From positions 1 through 52,218 of the forward strand of contig JAJONP010000003.1 of assembly GCA_021323555.1 (NCBI GenBank): a stretch of 52,218 nucleotides of DNA. Reading direction: 5' to 3'. Under the pieces are notes generated by a model. The model worked only from the letters and a program-made list of their open reading frames with translations, did no database searches and was not told the DNA's origin. Each line of letters begins with the position of its first letter. Position 1 is the first letter of the stretch. Source of the DNA: Gammaproteobacteria bacterium (GTDB lineage: Bacteria > Pseudomonadota > Gammaproteobacteria > DSM-16500). The translations under genes and the position numbers were made by a program. Shown here piece by piece: positions 28,409-35,776 of the stretch.

Positions 28409-28663
28409 CTAATCCAAATCTTTAAATAATTCATCCACGTTTTTTGCTTTATGCGTTTTTCTTTTATTTGCTTCTTTCATTGCCTTGATTGTTGCCTTGT
28501 TTGGGATTTTTACCGCAAACGGTAACCCTTTTTGCAAACAAACCTGCATGTAAAATAAACGAACGGCTTCGGCAGAAGTTAATCCTACTTTATGTAGGAC
28601 AGTTTCTGCTTGTAATTTAAGTTTGGGTTCAATACGTGTATTGATAGTTGCTGCTTTTTGCAT
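28409..28663 (-). CDS. dinJ: DinJ/RelB-family antitoxin
   Basis: The 84-residue antitoxin has the DinJ N-terminal RHH pattern (AATINTRIEPKLKLQAETVLHKVGLTSAEAVRLF, read in parts) and a flexible basic-acidic C-terminus that would wrap YafQ. I choose ATG 28663 because GAGGTG lies at ideal spacing; the ATG at 28693 lies inside the operator. The product should bind the palindrome at 28681-28706 and repress both genes. Confidence 0.88.
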   Translation of the reverse strand: MQKAATINTRIEPKLKLQAETVLHKVGLTSAEAVRLFYMQVCLQKGLPFAVKIPNKATIKAMKEANKRKTHKAKNVDELFKDLD

Positions 28664-28680
28664 AAATTTCACCTCATGTA

Positions 28681-28712
28681 ATATGTATAACATGGGTTAT
28701 ACATATTTTCAA
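28681..28712 (-). promoter_or_regulatory. dinJ-yafQ promoter with overlapping perfect operator
   Basis: A perfect inverted repeat ATATGTATAAC (28681-28691) - ATGG - GTTATACATAT (28696-28706) covers the spacer and -10 of a minus-strand promoter: -35 TTGAAA (28712-28707), 17-bp spacer, -10 TATACA (28689-28684). Binding by the antitoxin would block RNA polymerase directly. Confidence 0.75.
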
Positions 28713-29232
28713 GGAAGTTATTAATAGAATATTCTTATTGATTAGCTTACTAGATGATTCCCGTGACAGCGTTGCGTATCTATATTTTTTATCATCTTAA
28801 AAAAGGCTTAATCCAGATTCTGGATATCGAGTTCCTCAGTATTCGCTATCTCCAATGAAAATATCTAAAGTAATAGCTAGCCCATCTGATTTGCTATACT
28901 TTGAATATTCATCAGTAGTATTTTTAAAAACATTTGATGTCAGTAAATAGACGTATGGCTTATCGTCATCATAACCAATCCAGTGGTGAGTGATTTCAGA
29001 TTGACGATCGAGATTTTTATTCTCAGTTTGGTATTGAAAAAATTTTTCTAACCCTGAAAGAGTATTTTGTAATCCTTGCTCATGAATCCACTCGCTGATA
29101 TAGTCTTGCTTTAGCCATTGATGAATGAGTTCTCATTGAGATTCAATGGCATGCTTGAATGTAAAGCGAAAAGATAATTTATTCATATAAATATTTTATA
29201 TCAAAATTATAGTTAACAGGAGTTATTTAATC
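28694..29232. other. 539-bp region with an acetyltransferase pseudogene
   Basis: It holds the start of the dinJ promoter, the dead acetyltransferase gene at 28836-29186 and the ribosome site of the amidase gene. The stretch 28715-28835 has nothing I can identify. Confidence 0.6.
28836..29186 (-). pseudogene. Decayed GNAT acetyltransferase, AAC(6')-like
   Basis: Read on the minus strand from ATG 29186, the product begins MNKLSFRFTFKHAIESQ and then meets an in-frame TGA (29135-29133). After it the frame continues for about 98 codons with LIHQWLKQDYISEWIHEQGL and HHWIGYDDDKPYVYLLTSN, typical of the N-terminal half of aminoglycoside 6'-N-acetyltransferase-like GNAT proteins. It stops after LDIFIGDSEY, just where the acetyl-CoA-binding loop should begin. 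The catalytic half is missing, so the gene is dead. Confidence 0.75.
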
Positions 29233-30288
29233 ATGCTTCATCAAAATCTCACTGAAGAAAAAGATCAAGCTCAACTGACGGTTCTTCCTGCACGAAAGCC
29301 TAACCCTTATTATAGTAATCAAAATATTACACCCAGTTACATCATTTTGCATTGCTCAGGTTATCATGATCCAGAACAAATTTGGATTGACTACCAGGTC
29401 AGTACGCACTATTTCATTCCTGAACAAAATGATACAAAACAGTTGATTGCTTATGAAGTCGTGAAAATGCCTTTGCGTGCCTGGCATGCAGGTGTGAGTC
29501 ATTGGCAAAACAAAACGGGTTTCAATGATTTTGCCATTGGAATCGAAATTCACATGCCGAATTATGCTCATGCCTTGGATGGCAATGGGACGCTTGATTT
29601 TAAATATTTTGAGCCGTATCAGCGCGCTCAAATTAGAGCACTCATTTTATTGATACAAGAATTACAAAAAAAATATTCTATACCTGCAGAAAATGTCATT
29701 GGTCATTCGGACATCGCCCCTTGGCGTCAACAAGGTAATGAGATTGTTTTAGGTAAGACTGACCCCGGGCCCACTCTGCCGTGGAAGGAATTAGCAGAAC
29801 AAGGGATTGGTCAATGGGTCGATGAACGCATTGATTGTCCACCCAACATCGATCTTTCTGCCGAAACAGCCCAATATTATTTAGCAAAAATAGGATATGC
29901 AGTAGAACACACAGGTTTATTTGATATGAAAACAAATTTCACTATCGGGGCTTTTCGAGAACATTTCATGCCAGAGTGCTATAATGCGACATCGGGTTCT
30001 GCTGAGGAGTGTTATGTGCAGCCATTCGATGCGAGTACAGCATGTGCCATGTATCGTGTTGTAGAAACTCAACAGCGTTTATCCAGCAAAAGCGTTCATT
30101 CGTCATCTTCCTCATTTTTCTGGGCTGCGGGAATTGCTGCAACTGGCGGAACAATACTGTTGGCATGTTTAGCCTATTATCTTGCCAGGAAATGTAAAGG
30201 ATATTCTCAGCGAGACGCCTATGAAGAAATTCCTGAGCTTTCAGACCAGGCAGGGGAAGTGGAGCTGGGGGGTAAAAAAAATGCCTAA
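29233..30288 (+). CDS. N-acetylmuramoyl-L-alanine amidase (Amidase_2) with C-terminal membrane anchor
   Basis: The Amidase_2 domain (about residues 30-190) has the zinc ligands in ILHCSG, GHSDIAPWR and KTDPGPTLPW, as in AmiD/AmpD enzymes that cut the bond between muramic acid and the stem peptide. A second part (about 200-270) looks like a peptidoglycan-binding fold (AQYYLAKIGYAVEHTGLFD). There is no N-terminal signal peptide. A single hydrophobic helix at about 295-317 is followed by a 34-residue charged tail. A good ribosome site precedes the ATG. Cellular location is therefore unclear. Confidence 0.85.
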   Translation: MLHQNLTEEKDQAQLTVLPARKPNPYYSNQNITPSYIILHCSGYHDPEQIWIDYQVSTHYFIPEQNDTKQLIAYEVVKMPLRAWHAGVSHWQNKTGFNDFAIGIEIHMPNYAHALDGNGTLDFKYFEPYQRAQIRALILLIQELQKKYSIPAENVIGHSDIAPWRQQGNEIVLGKTDPGPTLPWKELAEQGIGQWVDERIDCPPNIDLSAETAQYYLAKIGYAVEHTGLFDMKTNFTIGAFREHFMPECYNATSGSAEECYVQPFDASTACAMYRVVETQQRLSSKSVHSSSSSFFWAAGIAATGGTILLACLAYYLARKCKGYSQRDAYEEIPELSDQAGEVELGGKKNA

Positions 30289-30375
30289 AGGGAAAAGGAA
30301 GCTTCTTTTTTAAATTAAAAAATTTTGACTAAAAATATTAAATTCAGAATACGCAAATTCTTGTGGAGGAGAGCA

Positions 30376-31170
30376 ATGCAACGAAAAGAAATAATAAAAG
30401 AAGCAGAAAAGTTTCACATATTTAATAGCATCAAGTGTGAGACGAAAGAATTAATAGGAATATTATATTACAGTTATTGTATGGAAGAATTAAAAAACAT
30501 ACGGCAGCTTCCTGATTTATTAGAGAAAATGATAAACATATCAGAAATTCTAAAACCTTGGACTATTGAAGATTCTCAATATAGATCGGAAGCGATTATT
30601 TTACAAATAGGCTTATTACTCTCACGTAGCACTTTGTTGATGCTTTCACGCGACAGCCGCGCAGTAGTATTAACAGAATTACTTTACAAAGATGCAAAAA
30701 GATATTCTTCTTTCGTTGAGAGAGAAAATCCTAATATAGTAGAAACGCTGCGACTATATCCATTTGACATGGAAGACAAGTCAATACATACCGATTTGCC
30801 TAATTGGCTTTATGTTTATTACAATGAATATCGTGGTAATGATAATAAGCAAGCAATAATAAAAAAAGGGCTGAATCTCAATGTTGCAAGATGCGCTGCC
30901 AATGTGGATATCGCTCGCTGTCATGAAGAACTTGCTAAATTTTATAAAAACTCAGGGCGAAAAAAAGAGGCATACGAACAATTAATAGCAGCCAGAAACA
31001 CTTATATACAACTTAAGCAACAAGCTGATGTTAATAGAATAACAGAGGCGTTACAGGAATTACTATTTCCTCAGGCACGACAATCTTTTTTTCCTCCTGC
31101 CCAAAATGCTAATAGAATGCCTGATAACCAGAGAAATAACATAAAAGGATCTTGCTGCCGTATTTTATAA
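30376..31170 (+). CDS. Hypothetical helical protein ending in CaaX-like box CRIL
   Basis: This 264-residue protein starts at ATG 30376, with GGAGGAG just before it; the TTG at 30325 is unlikely. No catalytic domain is recognised. A helical repeat near residues 190-230 (CHEELAKFYKNSGRKKEAYEQL) resembles a TPR. The C-terminus is KGSCCRIL: a CaaX-like tetrapeptide CRIL preceded by another Cys. It is a paralogue of 32530-33774, sharing the pattern LKPW...Y-R--A-ILQIGLLLS-STLL. Bacteria lack prenyltransferases, so the box suggests lipidation in a host cell and a secreted effector. This is inference. Confidence 0.7.
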   Translation: MQRKEIIKEAEKFHIFNSIKCETKELIGILYYSYCMEELKNIRQLPDLLEKMINISEILKPWTIEDSQYRSEAIILQIGLLLSRSTLLMLSRDSRAVVLTELLYKDAKRYSSFVERENPNIVETLRLYPFDMEDKSIHTDLPNWLYVYYNEYRGNDNKQAIIKKGLNLNVARCAANVDIARCHEELAKFYKNSGRKKEAYEQLIAARNTYIQLKQQADVNRITEALQELLFPQARQSFFPPAQNANRMPDNQRNNIKGSCCRIL

Positions 31171-31289
31171 ACCTTTTTTAAACCGTTTTTTATTTTATTT
31201 ATATTAGAATAATTTATGAAAAATACAGGATGCTTATTTTTAAATTCCTGCTATATTATAGAAAGTTTCTACTTAAAAGGAGCTAAATC

Positions 31290-31463
31290 ATGTTAAATTG
31301 GGTGTTGATTTTTCTCGTTGTTTCTATTGTTGCTGGTGTTTTAGGATTTAGCGGGATAGCCGTACAGGCCTCTAGTATCGCGCAAATTCTCTTTTTTATA
31401 TTTCTTGTGTTGTTCATTGGTTCACTAATTATGAGTATCTTAAGAAAACGTAAAATAAAATGA
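31290..31463 (+). CDS. Small DUF1328-like membrane protein (57 aa)
   Basis: ATG 31290 is preceded by AAAAGGAGC and encodes 57 residues with two hydrophobic helices: [21 protein letters not shown], in the style of the DUF1328/YtjA family, and [18 protein letters not shown]. The tail RKRKIK is basic. YtjA-type proteins are inner-membrane proteins of unknown role, often induced by stress. The DUF3185-like gene follows after 24 bases, probably in the same transcript. Confidence 0.8.
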   Translation: MLNWVLIFLVVSIVAGVLGFSGIAVQASSIAQILFFIFLVLFIGSLIMSILRKRKIK

Positions 31464-31487
31464 TTTCAATTTAAATTCGGAGATGAA

Positions 31488-31715
31488 ATGAAAACTATTA
31501 CAAATCTAGTTGGAATTTTTTTAATTATTATGGGTATTGGGGTGTTGGCCTATAAAGGCATTTCCTATACTAAACAAGAAAAAGTAGCGCAAATAGGCAG
31601 CGTACAAGTGACTGCTGATAAAGAAAAAACAGTTTATTTTTCACCCCTATTAGGTGGATTATCGCTTGTTGCTGGTATTACGCTTTTGTTGATTGTGAGA
31701 AGAAATGGGAAATAA
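31488..31715 (+). CDS. Small membrane protein, DUF3185-like
   Basis: The 75-residue protein has two hydrophobic helices (residues 6-24 and about 52-70) joined by a polar segment including YTKQEKVAQIGSVQVTADKEKT and SPLLGGLSLVAG. This pattern fits small DUF3185-type membrane proteins of unknown function. CGGAGA lies before the ATG. It is close behind the DUF1328-like gene. Confidence 0.65.
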   Translation: MKTITNLVGIFLIIMGIGVLAYKGISYTKQEKVAQIGSVQVTADKEKTVYFSPLLGGLSLVAGITLLLIVRRNGK

Positions 31716-31797
31716 TTTTGGTCTTTTGACATTTCTTTTATGCTGAGGGAGGCGAATTGATGACTTGCAGTTCGTTACTCACATACGAGGATGCTGT

Positions 31798-32409
31798 ATG
31801 AGAGATACCCAAGCTATTGCTAGACATGAATCGGCAAATGATTTTAAGGATACATTTTCACATTTGCTAGGCTCGTCTTCCAGGGTATTAGCGCAGGAGA
31901 ATGTTTTAACAGCATCCTGGTTTGATACCCCCCTGGGTCCTATGGTTGCGATAGCAGATGATCACGCACTTTATCTTTTAGAATTTTTTAATCGTTGTGG
32001 ACTTGAGCATAAAGTCGAAAGCTTTAAGCAGAAAACAAAAGCGATGATTGTGTCAGGTTACACTGCCCCTATCTATTCAATCAAAAATGAATTAAGTCAG
32101 TATTTTGAAGGTAGATTAAAAACATTCATAACACCTTTATGTTTTCTTGGGTCGCCTTTTCAGAAACAAGTATGGCAAGCATTGCAAAATATTCCCTATG
32201 GACAAACACTTTCTTATGCGGAGTTAGCAAAAGCGATTGGAAGGCCAACGGCTTTTCGTGCTGTTGCTCAAGCCAATGCTACAAATCAGCTTGCGTTGAT
32301 TGTTCCATGCCATCGTGTGATTAATACAAATGGTCATCTGGGTGGCTATGCGAGTGGAGTCATACGCAAAGAATGGCTTATTCATCATGAAAAAAGATAT
32401 AACACTTGA
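31798..32409 (+). CDS. Methylated-DNA-protein cysteine methyltransferase, Ada-like C-terminal form
   Basis: The active-site motif PCHRVI is at the expected place near residue 170, preceded by PYGQTLSYAELA and followed by LGGYASG, so it should repair O6-methylguanine by accepting the methyl group on Cys. The first 35 residues (ARHESANDFKDTFSHLLG) resemble the end of the AraC-type domain of Ada, so it looks like Ada lacking its N-terminal methyl-phosphotriester and most of its DNA-binding domains. ATG 31798 with GAGGATG upstream is preferred to the TTG at 31765. Confidence 0.85.
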   Translation: MRDTQAIARHESANDFKDTFSHLLGSSSRVLAQENVLTASWFDTPLGPMVAIADDHALYLLEFFNRCGLEHKVESFKQKTKAMIVSGYTAPIYSIKNELSQYFEGRLKTFITPLCFLGSPFQKQVWQALQNIPYGQTLSYAELAKAIGRPTAFRAVAQANATNQLALIVPCHRVINTNGHLGGYASGVIRKEWLIHHEKRYNT

Positions 32410-32495
32410 AAATAATAGTTTTTAGTAGTTTCGGATAGATTTTGACATAAAATAATAATCATACGTTGAATAAACTTAAAAAATTAAGGCAAGGG

Positions 32496-32514
32496 TCGAT
32501 CCTATTAGGATCGA
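32496..32514. promoter_or_regulatory. Perfect 19-bp palindrome before the second CaaX gene
   Basis: TCGATCCTA - T - TAGGATCGA is a perfect inverted repeat just before the ribosome site (GAGAAAGGG) of the gene at 32530. It may be an operator for a dimeric regulator, or an RNA hairpin (7-bp stem, 5-base loop) that affects translation. Confidence 0.5.
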
Positions 32515-32529
32515 GAAAGGGATAATTTT

Positions 32530-33774
32530 ATGGAAAAGGATAATTTCTCATCAGAATCAGAAGGGTTAATTTCCCCCGTCCGAATCATGGACATAAGCGA
32601 AGAGACTAAAGAACCTGAGATTCGTTGCTCAATGCAAGAGAGTGAAACAAGGCAGTTGGCAGAAGAGATATTTTTCAAATGTACAATTCCTGGGGCGCGT
32701 GCGCTAATAGGTGCAGTCTATAAAAAATTTTCTGCGAGCCAGATGGGAATAAATCAACCTTCTGATTTACTGGCTGCAATAGAAAAGATTTCAAAAGCTT
32801 TAAAACCTTGGATGAAAGAGAGTTCTCCCTATAGAGAGCCTGCGGTTATTCTACAAATCGGCTTATTGCTCTCAACAAGTACTTTGTTAATAGCGTCCGG
32901 ACAAGACGCAGATATAAAAGTGGCAACTTCATTTTTCGAGCAAGAACAGGAATATTATTCTGAAATTTTCGAAAAAAATCCTGCTTTAGTGGATGCTCTG
33001 TTGCTCTGTTCAATGGATGAAAAATATAAAATAGTACATACCTCTTTGCCAACATGGTTAGATATTTATTGGGAGGAATATTGTAATGGTGTTAGCGATA
33101 ATGAGTCTGGGCAGAATGCTTCTCCGAGTCGGAGTAAAAAAGAGGAAAATATTTTTCCCTCTTATTTCAACAGAGAGGATGTGATAAAAGCGCTTAAGTA
33201 TTATAAGGTAATTTTAAATCATTACCTTAAAGGTGCTGCACAGGCATATGAAAATCTCAGTAGGCTTTATAGGGTTTTAAATGATCATAAAAATTCAACT
33301 AAGCATTTAAGAAAAGCTAATAATATCTATGAGCAAATTCTTCAGGCGGAAGATGTTGATAGGAATAATGAGTCAATGCAAGGTATTTCTCCGAGTCGTA
33401 GCATGCAGGAGAAAGATAATTTTCACAGTTATACAAAGGAGAGGGCGACAAAATTACTTGAGTATTATCAAGAAATTTTAAATTATTACATGAAGAATGC
33501 TGCGCCTACTCATGAAAAAATCAGTAGGCTCTACCAAGCTTTAGAGGACAATGAAAACGCAGTTAAGCATTTAAGAAAGGCGGGCGATATCTATGCACGC
33601 CTTAATCAAAAAGAAGATATTGATAGAGTTGTAAAAAAAATACAAAAATTACAGGTTTCTCGTGCTGAGTTTGATGTGGCTCCGTCTTTTTTTTCTTCTC
33701 GTCAATCTCGACCATCGCCTGTTAATCAAGCAAGCGCAATCAATAAAAAAAAATGTTGTTGCCTGATTTTGTGA
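32530..33774 (+). CDS. TPR-like repeat protein ending in KKKCCCLIL CaaX box
   Basis: The 414-residue protein has an N-terminal domain (about 35-185) shared with 30376-31170. A tandem duplication of about 89 residues follows (191-279 and 280-368), each unit with SPSRS, KxLxYYxxILN and SRLYxxLxDxxNxxKHLRKA, the last part TPR-like. The C-terminus is KKKCCCLIL: a basic run, extra Cys residues and the canonical CaaX box CLIL (411-414). A final Leu is the preference of geranylgeranyltransferase I. The layout mimics small GTPase tails and predicts host prenylation and membrane targeting of a secreted effector. No secretion signal can be confirmed. Confidence 0.75.
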   Translation: MEKDNFSSESEGLISPVRIMDISEETKEPEIRCSMQESETRQLAEEIFFKCTIPGARALIGAVYKKFSASQMGINQPSDLLAAIEKISKALKPWMKESSPYREPAVILQIGLLLSTSTLLIASGQDADIKVATSFFEQEQEYYSEIFEKNPALVDALLLCSMDEKYKIVHTSLPTWLDIYWEEYCNGVSDNESGQNASPSRSKKEENIFPSYFNREDVIKALKYYKVILNHYLKGAAQAYENLSRLYRVLNDHKNSTKHLRKANNIYEQILQAEDVDRNNESMQGISPSRSMQEKDNFHSYTKERATKLLEYYQEILNYYMKNAAPTHEKISRLYQALEDNENAVKHLRKAGDIYARLNQKEDIDRVVKKIQKLQVSRAEFDVAPSFFSSRQSRPSPVNQASAINKKKCCCLIL

Positions 33775-33818
33775 AATTTTCTAGATAAATATTTATTACT
33801 AAAAAATGGGATGCATTT

Positions 33819-34340
33819 ATGAATGCGGATGGCTTTTCTTTACTTGAAATAGTGGTTGTATTGACTATTATGTTTATTGTATTCACTATTGCTATTCCCT
33901 CAGAGCGTATTTTCTTAATGAATGCTAAAGTGGATGCGATGCGGCTACAATTACAGCGCGCTATTCAGTTAGCACGCAGTGAGGCTATTACACGTGGCGA
34001 AATAATAACATTATGCGGCAGTTCAGATAAAAATACATGTTCAAATGATTGGGATGATGGTTATATTATTTTAGCGAATACAAAACTTATTTATATTTTT
34101 TATGGTACTCCTGACTTGGGCTGGCTCCATTGGCGCGCTTTTTCCAGTCATCAATCACAACAATTACAGTATTTACCTTCAGGCATGTCAAATGTAGAAA
34201 ATGGTACTTTTTGGTATTGTTTACCAAAAGAAAAAACGCCTCGATGGGCGATTGTCATCAGTCAATCGGGACGCGCGCGTCAGGTTGATTTTGGAAAAGA
34301 GAATAGGTCAACGTCTGGGAACAATTTATTAAGATGCTAA
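33819..34340 (+). CDS. FimT/GspH-type minor pseudopilin
   Basis: The N-terminus DGFSLLEIVVVLTIMFIVFTIA is a type IV prepilin signal with cleavage after Gly5 and Glu at +5, followed by the hydrophobic helix. The rest (LQRAIQLARSEAITRGEIITLC) matches FimT/GspH minor pseudopilins, with a pair of Cys in the globular part. It is a lone gene; a second pilin lies at 36998-37405. It would serve in type IV pili or type II secretion whose main genes lie elsewhere. Confidence 0.85.
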   Translation: MNADGFSLLEIVVVLTIMFIVFTIAIPSERIFLMNAKVDAMRLQLQRAIQLARSEAITRGEIITLCGSSDKNTCSNDWDDGYIILANTKLIYIFYGTPDLGWLHWRAFSSHQSQQLQYLPSGMSNVENGTFWYCLPKEKTPRWAIVISQSGRARQVDFGKENRSTSGNNLLRC

Positions 34341-34399
34341 TATTATAAGGCGAATTACAATGCAAAATAATTCATGAAAAAATACAATGAAGGCAACCG

Positions 34400-35557
34400 C
34401 TATCTACGATGTTGTCGAGAACGGGACGCTTGGTTTAAATTTTTACGTGCTTTATCGAGGATTTTATGGCTTCCTGTCTTAAAAAATAAGGTAAATCGAT
34501 TTGTGTGAGTTTCAAGCATTTTAACCAATAAATTATTTTTATTCTGAAGCTTGCTCTTTAATTCAGGACTTTCTGAAAAACGGGTTGCGATAGAACGTCT
34601 AAGATGACTATTTTTTACGGCATTCAGTACGGCTTTGTGTTGATCTTCTTTATACGTTTCTTTTGCCATGAGAGTAATCAGCTTATCAATATTATTCTCT
34701 CTCATTTTTTTATCAGCTTGGAGCAAGAAGAGGTTTTCTAAGGCTTTTAATTTTAAGCTAATATCATCACTAAGATCAAATGCTGTTTGGAAATGCATCC
34801 GTGCCCTTTTTTTTTCATCTTCTGTTTTCTTAGGCAAAGCTTCAGCAAGGTCAAATGCAGGCCTGGCGGCTTCTGGAAGTTTGAGTATTTGCCCAATCTG
34901 TACCATGCTCTCTAATATAGCGACTCGATCGTCTGCATTTTTTAAATCTTTTAAAGAAGACTTTAATTGATTAAAACTTTCGATGTCGAATAGGAGGTAA
35001 TTTTGTTTATCTCCTATAACTTTAAGTAAGTCTTGCTTCCATGTAAGGCTTTTCCCACTCTTCATTTCGGTAAGAATTTTTTCTATCGCCTTATTATTAC
35101 TCTCAATTATCGGCTGTGAAACAACAAGTGAATAAGACTCTAGTGCTGGACTAATAATTTTTAATTGTTTTGCAAGCAGTAGATAATGGTATGCTTGTCT
35201 ATAGTCCTGTTTTTTATTATATAGCTCCACCAACGCCTTTATATAACCCTCCTTTTTAGAATTTTCAAGTCCATCATTCTCATGAAATAGCGCAACTATT
35301 TCTTTTAGTATAGATTCCTCTTGGTCAGAAGGTGCATCTATAAATCTCTCCACTAATAATTCGAAGCAGCTTTTAGTTTGTTCTGGAGTCAATAAAGAAC
35401 GTAAATTCTGCGGGCGGGGTTCATTTTTTTTGGCATATAATGCCTCGAGAGCATTATTGAATTCAGTAGAGACTTCCTTAATGCCAAGGTTCTTATTAAG
35501 TGCATCTTTTAATGCCTCTACGGGGTCAAGACCTTTACTTACAGAATGCGCTTTCAT
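34400..35557 (-). CDS. Hypothetical helical protein
   Basis: The 385-residue protein is almost entirely helical and charged, with no signal peptide or membrane segment. Segments such as EGYIKALVELYNKKQDYRQAYHYLLLAKQLK look like TPR or similar alpha-hairpin repeats. The tail is basic (NLNQASRSRQHRR). I recognise no family. Lying beside the CaaX-box genes and with a eukaryote-like repeat structure, it could be another effector, but that is weak inference. Confidence 0.6.
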   Translation of the reverse strand: MKAHSVSKGLDPVEALKDALNKNLGIKEVSTEFNNALEALYAKKNEPRPQNLRSLLTPEQTKSCFELLVERFIDAPSDQEESILKEIVALFHENDGLENSKKEGYIKALVELYNKKQDYRQAYHYLLLAKQLKIISPALESYSLVVSQPIIESNNKAIEKILTEMKSGKSLTWKQDLLKVIGDKQNYLLFDIESFNQLKSSLKDLKNADDRVAILESMVQIGQILKLPEAARPAFDLAEALPKKTEDEKKRARMHFQTAFDLSDDISLKLKALENLFLLQADKKMRENNIDKLITLMAKETYKEDQHKAVLNAVKNSHLRRSIATRFSESPELKSKLQNKNNLLVKMLETHTNRFTLFFKTGSHKILDKARKNLNQASRSRQHRR

Positions 35558-35659
35558 AATTATCTCTGCTTATTGTATTGATTGTTAATCTCAGTATAGT
35601 TCATGCAGTAGAAAATGATGGAGAGAGCTAAAAATGTAATAAATTCAATTTGATGTTGA

Positions 35660-35776
35660 AGGCATACTAAAGCTGAGCTAGAGGAGGTTTTTAGAGAAGA
35701 TACGAGAGGAGATAAGAACCATGCATCAATTTATTGTCATGTAAGAGGAGAGGATATCATAATTTATAATAAATAA
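35660..35776 (+). pseudogene. Possible C-terminal gene remnant
   Basis: This plus-strand frame between two minus-strand genes runs 38 codons (ELEEVFREDTRGDKNHASI, then YCHVRGEDIIIYNK) to a TAA. It has protein-like composition but no start codon, and a TGA lies immediately before it. It may be the end of a deleted gene. Confidence 0.25.
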
